Assembly: GCA_017550405.1 (NCBI GenBank)
Contig: JAFZPH010000047.1
Span: 98,079 to 162,078 of the forward strand
DNA: 64,000 nt
Reading direction: 5' to 3'
Source: Bacteroidales bacterium
GTDB taxonomy: Bacteria > Bacteroidota > Bacteroidia > Bacteroidales > P3
Below the pieces are notes generated by a model. It did no database searches and was not told where the DNA came from. It was given only the letters and a program-made list of their open reading frames with translations. Positions 59,201-64,000 of the stretch are shown here, one piece after another. The stretch's first letter is position 1. The number at the start of each line of letters is the position of its first letter. The translations under genes were made by a program, and so were the position numbers.

Positions 59201-62200
59201 GCTCCCGGCTATCAGGAGACCTCGTGGGTTGTGCAGTATAAGGCTGCCGGCGATTCGACATGGATTGACGAGGGTACACTCCCCGTCACCTCCTACACAT
59301 TCTCCTCACTCATCCCCGACACACGCTACGATTTCCGTATCGGCGCCAACTGCACCGACACCACGATGTTCACCACCATGTCGGTACGTACGGTGTGCGT
59401 GCCGGCGGCTGTGCCTTTCACCGAGGGCTTCGAGAGTTTCGGCTACACGACACCTGCCTGCTGGTTTATGGACGGCAACTACTCGTGGGGCACCTATCCA
59501 GCACCGACGACCAGCTACGTGCACAGCGGCTCGCTGGCGCTCGACATGTATTCCAGCAACGATGCCTACGCCTACATCGCGCTTCCGAATCTGGCAGCCC
59601 CGATCAACACGCTTGAGGTTTCGTTCTGGATGCTCAAAACCTACGATGCTTCGCCCCTCGAGGTGGGTGTGATGACCGACCCGGAAGACCTCAACACATT
59701 CTATCGTGTGGCCACGGTCATGGCCGAACAGGCAAACACCTGGAAACCTGTCCATGTGAGTCTGTCAGGCTATACCGGTTCGGGCACCCGTATTGCGATT
59801 GTATCACCCGAAGGTGAATATGTCAGTGCCTGCATCGACGACATCTCGGTGGATTATATCCGCACCTGCGCCCGCCTGACGAATGTGGCAGTGAGCAATA
59901 TCGGCTCAGACAGTGCCGTGGTGACATGGAACGGCATGGGCAACGACGAGTTCGAGATTGAGTACGGTCCCACCGGCTTCGTCCACGATTCGGGCACGGT
60001 GGTCACCTCCACCATCGACACGGTAATTCTCCGTGGCCTGACACCCAACTCCAGCTATGATGTGTACGTTCGTACATTCTGCGACGATGGCGACACCTCA
60101 GTATGGTCCGACCAGTATCCTTTCCGCACCAACTGCCTTATGGTTAGCACAATACCTTATACCGAGGGCTTCGAGTCGGTGCCTGCCGGCATGGGCGGCG
60201 GATACGACGAGTACTTCCTTCCCTGCTGGACACGCTATATCTTCCCCGGTGAAGAATACTACTATCCCTACGTCGACAGCTGGAGTGGGCACAACAGCAC
60301 ATACGGGCTCTATTGGTATTGGTCCAACTACTACAATTACGACTACCTGATCACGCTGCCCGCTATCGACACCAACGTACTCCACATCGACTCGCTCCAG
60401 CTCTCGTTCTGGGCGCTCAACAATTCCACCTACGCCGATGTGCCGGTCTTCTATATCGGTGTGATGAACGACCCGACAGTGCTATCCAGTTTCCAGCCGG
60501 TGGACACGGTAACCGTCCCCAGCACCAACTGGACGCTGTTTGAGATACCCCTCGACCGCTATACAGGCCATGGCAACCATATCGCCATCAAGGCCGCTGC
60601 CACCTTCAACTCGGGCTACTGGTATGCCGCCATGGACGATATCACCATCGAGCCCATCCCCTCCTGCCCGCATGTGGGTAATGTGACAATGACTTCGAAC
60701 ACACCCACCTCTGTCACCATCGGATGGACCGAGCGTGGCGAAGCCACTACCTGGGAGGTTGCCCTCGACACCAATTCTACGGCCGTCCCCGTTGCCGACT
60801 CCACCGTCAGCGGCACCCCCTCCATCACCTTCAACGGCCTCACCAGCGGCCAGTACTACTATGCTTGGGTGCGTGCCATCTGCAGCTCGGACGATGTGTC
60901 GCTGTGGGAAGGCCCCACACTGGTCATCCCCAACTCATGGAACATGCGCACCAACACCACCGATACGATTTATATGTGTAACGGTATCGTCTTCGACGAC
61001 GGTGGTCCCCTCGAGATCTATTCCGACGGCCAGACCTCCACGCTGGTGCTGATGCCTGCCGACAGCAACAGTATTATCTCTGTCAGCGGTCGTTCGCAGA
61101 CAGGTGGCAACTACTCCTACCTGTCGATTTACGACGGACCCAACACCTCCAGCCCCCTGCTCTGGACTGACTACAGCCTGTACGACGCAGTGACCTTCGG
61201 ACCCTTCATCTCGAGCAGCGGCCCCATCACACTGTCGTTCTACTCGAACGGCTCGTCGCTCTACGACGGCTTCGAGGTCAATGTGAGCTGCGTCTCCACC
61301 CACTGCCGTGTCACCAACGCCCGCATCAATCCCTCGGTGCCCCAGTCGGACAACCAGTTGGCCCTCATCTGGGACGACAACGGTGCCCTCTACTACCAAG
61401 TGGAGTACGACACCACAGGCATGCCCCAGGGAAGCGGCACGTTCCTCACAACGACCAACAATAGTATCGTCATCCCCGGCCTTGCCTCTTTGGGCGTGTA
61501 CGACGTCTACATCCGCAGCATCTGCGGCGTGGGCGATACGGGCGACTGGGTGCGCTACAAATTCCAGACCGCCGTATGCAACGGCATGTCCGTTGTCGAG
61601 AGTTTCGACAACACGATGCCTCATGCCACATCGAACTATGCTCCCATAGGCTACAGCTACTACAACTACAGCTATGTACAAACCATCATCGACTCGGCCC
61701 AGCTGGCCGAACTGGACGGCGACATCTCCGCATTCGCCTTCCTGCCTGCCATGACCACTGCCGGCTCGTACTATACCAATATGACCGTCTATATGGCCAA
61801 CGTGCATGAGAACGACCTCTCCGCCGCGTTTATCGTACCCGACACCAACCACCAGTTTGTGAAAGTGCTCGACAACGCCGACCTCTGCTACGACGTGGCC
61901 GACTGGCAGGTGCACAGTCTCGACACCACCTTCGCCTGGGATGGCCACAGCAACCTCCTCTTTGTGGTGAAACGCGACCACGGCTCCTACTACAACGGCT
62001 CCTCCTTCAGTGTCCACAACACCGCCGGCGCCAAGACCCGCTACGGCTACAACGACAACGACCCCTACACTATCGCCAACGCCAACAACATCGCTAACTA
62101 TAATACATATTCCGGCAACTTTGTGGGCGACCTGCGTTTCTACACCTGCAACGGTACCACATGCCCGCAGCCCGTCATCACCAGCGAGACACACAACTAT

Positions 62201-63520
62201 GAGTCCGCCACCATCACCTGGAGTGGCACCGGCACCACCTACGAGGTCAACATCAAGGAAGCCACTGCTGCCGACTGGCCTGTTCCCACCACCGTCGCCT
62301 CCACCAGCTACACCTTCAACGCTCTCCGCTCCGCCACCAACTACATCTACCGTGTACGTCAGGACTGCAACGCCGATAGCAACGGCTACAGCGAGTGGAC
62401 CGAAGGCACCTTCACCACCGACAGCCTGCCCTGCTTCCCGCCCCAAGGTCTCGTTGTGAGCGACATCACCAACGCTACCGCCACCTTCGACTGGACTCCC
62501 CTCAGCAGTGAAACCACCTGGGACATCCACGTCTGGTCCACCAGCCATCTCGACAGCATCTACCGCGTCACCTCGCATCCCGCCACCGTGGGCGGCTTCA
62601 TAGCTGGTGTAACCTACAACGCTGCCGTCCGTGCAGTATGCGGTGCAGCATTGGAAGAGGGCAACTGGAGCACCTCTGTCACCTTCTCCACCGCAACCTG
62701 TCCCAACGTCGCCAACGTCTCCGCTGGCAACGTCACTGCCAACAGCGCCCTCATCACTTGGGATCTCAACGACATGGCCGAGAGCTGGATTGTTGAGTAT
62801 GGCTTCGCTGGCTTCGACCAAGGTTCCGGCACCGTAGTGCCCTGCACCTCCAACAGCTTCAACGCCACTGGCCTCGAGTGCGAGACCTCCTACGACTTCT
62901 ACGTCCGCGCCGTCTGCGGCACCGACTGGACCAGCGAGAACTGGGCACGCGTCAGCCTCACCACCGGCGACTGCTCCGAAGCCTGCGAGGCTCCCTATGG
63001 CGTCACTGCCACCGTCAACCTCAACAACGTCGACGTCAACTGGACTCCCGGCGAGGGCAACACCGCCTTCGAGGTTGAGTACGGCAACCACGGCTTCAAC
63101 CACGGCAGCGGCACCACCGTCAACGCCACCGAGCCGCACGCCACACTCACCGGTCTTGAGTACAACACCCAGTACGACCTCTATGTGCGTGCCCTCTGCG
63201 GTGCTGACAACTACAGTTCATGGAGTCCCGTCACAACCTTCACCACTGGCACTCAGGGCATCGCCACTGCCGACGGTGCCACCTGCACCATCTTCCCCAA
63301 CCCCGCCACCAGCAGCACCACCATCAGCGTGGGCGGCGTCAACGGCAAGGTGAAGATTGAAGTGGTAGACATGAACGGCCGCACTGTTGCCTCCGAGACC
63401 ATCGAGTGCAGCAGCGACTGCGTGAAGACCATGGAAGTCAGTTCACTGGCACAGGGCGCCTACTTCGTCCGCATCAGCGGCGAGCAGGTCAACATGGTCA
63501 GGAAACTGATCGTGAAATAA
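56270..63520 (+). CDS. G6: giant T9SS-exported FN3/J/CUB protein
   Basis: 2416 residues. Signal peptide MKKLLIPLLLAVLLPAVANA, cut probably after ANA. A B module comes first (56330-56870, YNHSYTQSIYHA). Then FN3 domains alternate with J (57145-57635, 59396-59865, 60136-60665), two CUB-like domains (57910-58275, CGLTIYDDGGEDG; 60937-61300, CNGIVFDDGGP and YLSIYDGP), B (58567-59140, GWNHFEF) and a B variant (61577-62155, SYYNYSYVQ). Four FN3 domains in a row (about 62160-63255) and the sorting domain (63265-63520, CTIFPNPA, final KLIVK) close it; eleven FN3 in total. Early codons favour ACG, TCG and GTG, whereas the 3' cassette favours ACC, TCC and GTC and nearly matches G1-G3 and G5 at DNA level. 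Expected to be exported through the outer membrane and displayed; ligand unknown. Confidence 0.93.
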   Translation: MKKLLIPLLLAVLLPAVANAQTHYTVQVGSGTETNPYVPAYGNYNHSYTQSIYHANQVGLDGVIDTIAFQVADGSLTRTLIIYMAEVNKGSFSSSSDAVAASHFQRVFKGSVSLSMGWATIGLDSTFTYQDTADLVIAVIDSTGTWSGSFPNFAGTMMTADRSLYAYDDYTIYTLSSPLSYSTHFLPNIRLGITSTSEYCATPSDVAVSNIDGTQATITWQENGTANSWEVLVSDTVVTDFTYVSPVTVSTTTYTVTGLSGNSPYYVYVRADCSSTSISTWSNGTFFRSACIGNTNIPYSTGFEDITTGELPNCWLQLATGSSGSGTFPAAYEYPSNARNSNVYFEFESNYSETELVALPVMENINSLYLSFYASVMNSNFTFEVGVMEDSLFVPVDTVALTPGVNNNWAGSYYPYTVYFSDYTGTGDRIAMRVTPQSNGYTLMLDDFVVDEIPSCLPPTHFKVDSIGADWVALGWEDAGEALEWEVVYDSVPFNPATATPLGTATAYDTSVVIDELSFETTYYAYLRANCGDYSPWVGPLTFVPGHYVMPYSGSDTISTCGLTIYDDGGEDGDYTTYADFTLVVYPSSEDSIVTFWGDMNVYSYYARLRVYEGVGTNGTLLFQSGTTNDYQTIPYTRSFAGPITVRFTAGSYSYYNSGFELHTSCEAAPSCATVSNVNANIVGTGSAHLMWNVSGTNHGAPTGYEVECREVATNTIVSTGTATSTAYTLVGLNAATEYKAFVRAVCDNDQYGTWDSTFFTTLHLPCLAFDTTIHDSVMVTGNGSTTTYQLPLDNYYGNSFTEQLVLSSELTGSTVISGIDFEFVSNTLNTGKNNCTIYLANTEATSLLDSYAPYDSANFRAVYSGSLVCTTGWNHFEFTTPFEYDGSKNLLVAVVDNSSTWISTSCTFSAHSVTGLARTVSSDYNTYDITNDPGGSAVSYRNNMRFHIAGCTETATCARPTVMVDSVGINQIDLSWAPGYQETSWVVQYKAAGDSTWIDEGTLPVTSYTFSSLIPDTRYDFRIGANCTDTTMFTTMSVRTVCVPAAVPFTEGFESFGYTTPACWFMDGNYSWGTYPAPTTSYVHSGSLALDMYSSNDAYAYIALPNLAAPINTLEVSFWMLKTYDASPLEVGVMTDPEDLNTFYRVATVMAEQANTWKPVHVSLSGYTGSGTRIAIVSPEGEYVSACIDDISVDYIRTCARLTNVAVSNIGSDSAVVTWNGMGNDEFEIEYGPTGFVHDSGTVVTSTIDTVILRGLTPNSSYDVYVRTFCDDGDTSVWSDQYPFRTNCLMVSTIPYTEGFESVPAGMGGGYDEYFLPCWTRYIFPGEEYYYPYVDSWSGHNSTYGLYWYWSNYYNYDYLITLPAIDTNVLHIDSLQLSFWALNNSTYADVPVFYIGVMNDPTVLSSFQPVDTVTVPSTNWTLFEIPLDRYTGHGNHIAIKAAATFNSGYWYAAMDDITIEPIPSCPHVGNVTMTSNTPTSVTIGWTERGEATTWEVALDTNSTAVPVADSTVSGTPSITFNGLTSGQYYYAWVRAICSSDDVSLWEGPTLVIPNSWNMRTNTTDTIYMCNGIVFDDGGPLEIYSDGQTSTLVLMPADSNSIISVSGRSQTGGNYSYLSIYDGPNTSSPLLWTDYSLYDAVTFGPFISSSGPITLSFYSNGSSLYDGFEVNVSCVSTHCRVTNARINPSVPQSDNQLALIWDDNGALYYQVEYDTTGMPQGSGTFLTTTNNSIVIPGLASLGVYDVYIRSICGVGDTGDWVRYKFQTAVCNGMSVVESFDNTMPHATSNYAPIGYSYYNYSYVQTIIDSAQLAELDGDISAFAFLPAMTTAGSYYTNMTVYMANVHENDLSAAFIVPDTNHQFVKVLDNADLCYDVADWQVHSLDTTFAWDGHSNLLFVVKRDHGSYYNGSSFSVHNTAGAKTRYGYNDNDPYTIANANNIANYNTYSGNFVGDLRFYTCNGTTCPQPVITSETHNYESATITWSGTGTTYEVNIKEATAADWPVPTTVASTSYTFNALRSATNYIYRVRQDCNADSNGYSEWTEGTFTTDSLPCFPPQGLVVSDITNATATFDWTPLSSETTWDIHVWSTSHLDSIYRVTSHPATVGGFIAGVTYNAAVRAVCGAALEEGNWSTSVTFSTATCPNVANVSAGNVTANSALITWDLNDMAESWIVEYGFAGFDQGSGTVVPCTSNSFNATGLECETSYDFYVRAVCGTDWTSENWARVSLTTGDCSEACEAPYGVTATVNLNNVDVNWTPGEGNTAFEVEYGNHGFNHGSGTTVNATEPHATLTGLEYNTQYDLYVRALCGADNYSSWSPVTTFTTGTQGIATADGATCTIFPNPATSSTTISVGGVNGKVKIEVVDMNGRTVASETIECSSDCVKTMEVSSLAQGAYFVRISGEQVNMVRKLIVK

Positions 63521-63601
63521 ATTGAAAATTGAAAGTTGAGAATTGAGAATTGAGAAATATCACCCCGACTAGTCTCAACTCTCAATTCTCAATTCTCAAT
63601 T
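63521..63601. repeat. Hybrid AT-rich inverted repeat (after G6)
   Basis: The left arm begins with TTGAAAATTGAAAGTTGAGA, mixing the G2/G5 type with the AATTGAGA type, and the right arm is TCTCAACTCTCAATTCTCAA. The centre ATATCACCCCGACTAG resembles that after G1 and G3. Confidence 0.8.
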
Positions 63602-63620
63602 AAAAAAAGATTCCTCAATA

Positions 63621-63645
63621 GGGGGCGGCGCGCAGCGCCGCCCCC
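63621..63645 (+). terminator. G6 terminator, GC-rich hairpin
   Basis: GGGGGCGGCGC (63621-63631) pairs perfectly with GCGCCGCCCCC (63635-63645), loop GCA, followed by TCTCTTTG. It is preceded by GATTCCTCAA. Confidence 0.9.
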
Positions 63646-63934
63646 TCTCTTTGTCCCCACTAGCCATACACTGAGATGTCCCACATATTTCCAAAACACA
63701 CAACAGATATCGTAATGCTCAACCATTATCAACTATCGCATTACACCATTACCCACTTACGAAACTATTCAAGCTTTTAACACAGCTCACCACCACGTTA
63801 CGTCGGTGCAATAACAAGGGTGTCGCAATGTGACACCCTTATTATTACTACATTTTACTATTACTAGTGATGCGTTATTTTTTGATTTTATTTTGTAATT
63901 TGTTATATATTTGTCATTTATAATGATTTTAACT
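63646..63934. other. AT-rich spacer after G6
   Basis: No gene supported. GGTGTCGCAATGTGACACC near 63819-63837 is an imperfect hairpin followed by CTTATTATTA. The remainder is AT-rich and leads into the promoter at 63935. Confidence 0.45.
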
Positions 63935-63965
63935 TTTGACGATTTGAAATGAATGAGTATCTTTG
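63935..63965 (+). promoter_or_regulatory. Promoter of a gene starting at the right edge
   Basis: TTTG at 63935-63938, 19 bases, TATCTTTG at 63958-63965, then CA: the same perfect arrangement as at G4. It points rightward; an ATG at 63986 begins the frame MNTGR, which may or may not be the real start. A further gene, perhaps another array member, should follow beyond the window. Confidence 0.75.
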
Positions 63966-64000
63966 CAGGGTAATACTGCATTGATATGAATACGGGACGA

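Noticed and set aside
60935..63139. 734-codon open frame on the minus strand opposite G6
   Set aside because: Same reason: similar Gly/Val/Glu-rich shadow frames appear opposite every conserved 3' cassette, as expected from codon bias.
13468..63520. Assembly artefact from repeated domains
   Set aside because: Each gene has distinct module orders, distinct spacers and unbroken frames, so collapse or false duplication is unlikely, though only long reads could exclude it.

Overview
The window looks like a chromosomal segment of a Bacteroidota bacterium, most likely Bacteroidales; family and species cannot be fixed from the sequence. The evidence is consistent: promoters of the Bacteroidota type (TAnnTTTG at -7, in places TTTG about 19 bases upstream), AT-rich leaders without an obvious Shine-Dalgarno, fimbrillin-like lipoproteins, a DUF1573 protein, and six giant secreted proteins that end in a type 9 secretion system (T9SS) type A sorting domain. 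Genes are GC-rich and Thr/Ser/Asp-rich, while spacers are very AT-rich. No tRNA, rRNA, CRISPR array, transposase or T9SS machinery gene was seen.

Left part (1-13.4 kb). On the minus strand, a two-gene unit is present twice in tandem: a 53-codon peptide gene followed by a fimbrillin-like lipoprotein gene; the second lipoprotein runs off the left edge. Then come htpG, a minus-strand membrane protein of unknown function, a dTDP-glucose 4,6-dehydratase gene (rfbB) with a HAD hydrolase gene 5 bases behind it, a membrane-bound nucleotide-sugar dehydratase (CapD/WbpM type), a small periplasmic DUF1573 protein and a class I aminotransferase. This is surface-polysaccharide and housekeeping content. 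A roughly 930-base spacer at 12.5-13.5 kb holds several repeat elements and an orphan terminator.

Right part (13.4-63.6 kb). Six consecutive plus-strand genes, called G1 to G6 here (3956, 2856, 2594, 1483, 2507 and 2416 residues), fill 50 kb. Each has a signal peptide, then fibronectin type III (FN3) domains alternating with larger beta modules, then four FN3 domains in a row and a T9SS sorting domain. I sort the larger modules into: J modules (choice-of-anchor J / cleaved-adhesin / MAM-like jelly rolls, about 180 residues), Jv (a variant J that starts with an F-x-C-D-F-E type motif), B modules (about 190 residues, hallmarks YNYSY and GWNxFxF, no family name known to me), and CUB-like domains in G5 and G6. 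Each gene has its own promoter, and five of the six end in a composite 3' element: an AT-rich inverted repeat followed by a GC-rich hairpin. A further perfect promoter at the right edge suggests that the array continues.

The likely role of G1-G6 is export through the T9SS and display or release as very long, disulfide-rich adhesin-like fibres. That is inferred from domain content; no binding partner can be read from the sequence. The strong similarity of the 3' cassettes, including terminators, points to recent duplication or gene conversion and to domain shuffling as the mode of evolution.
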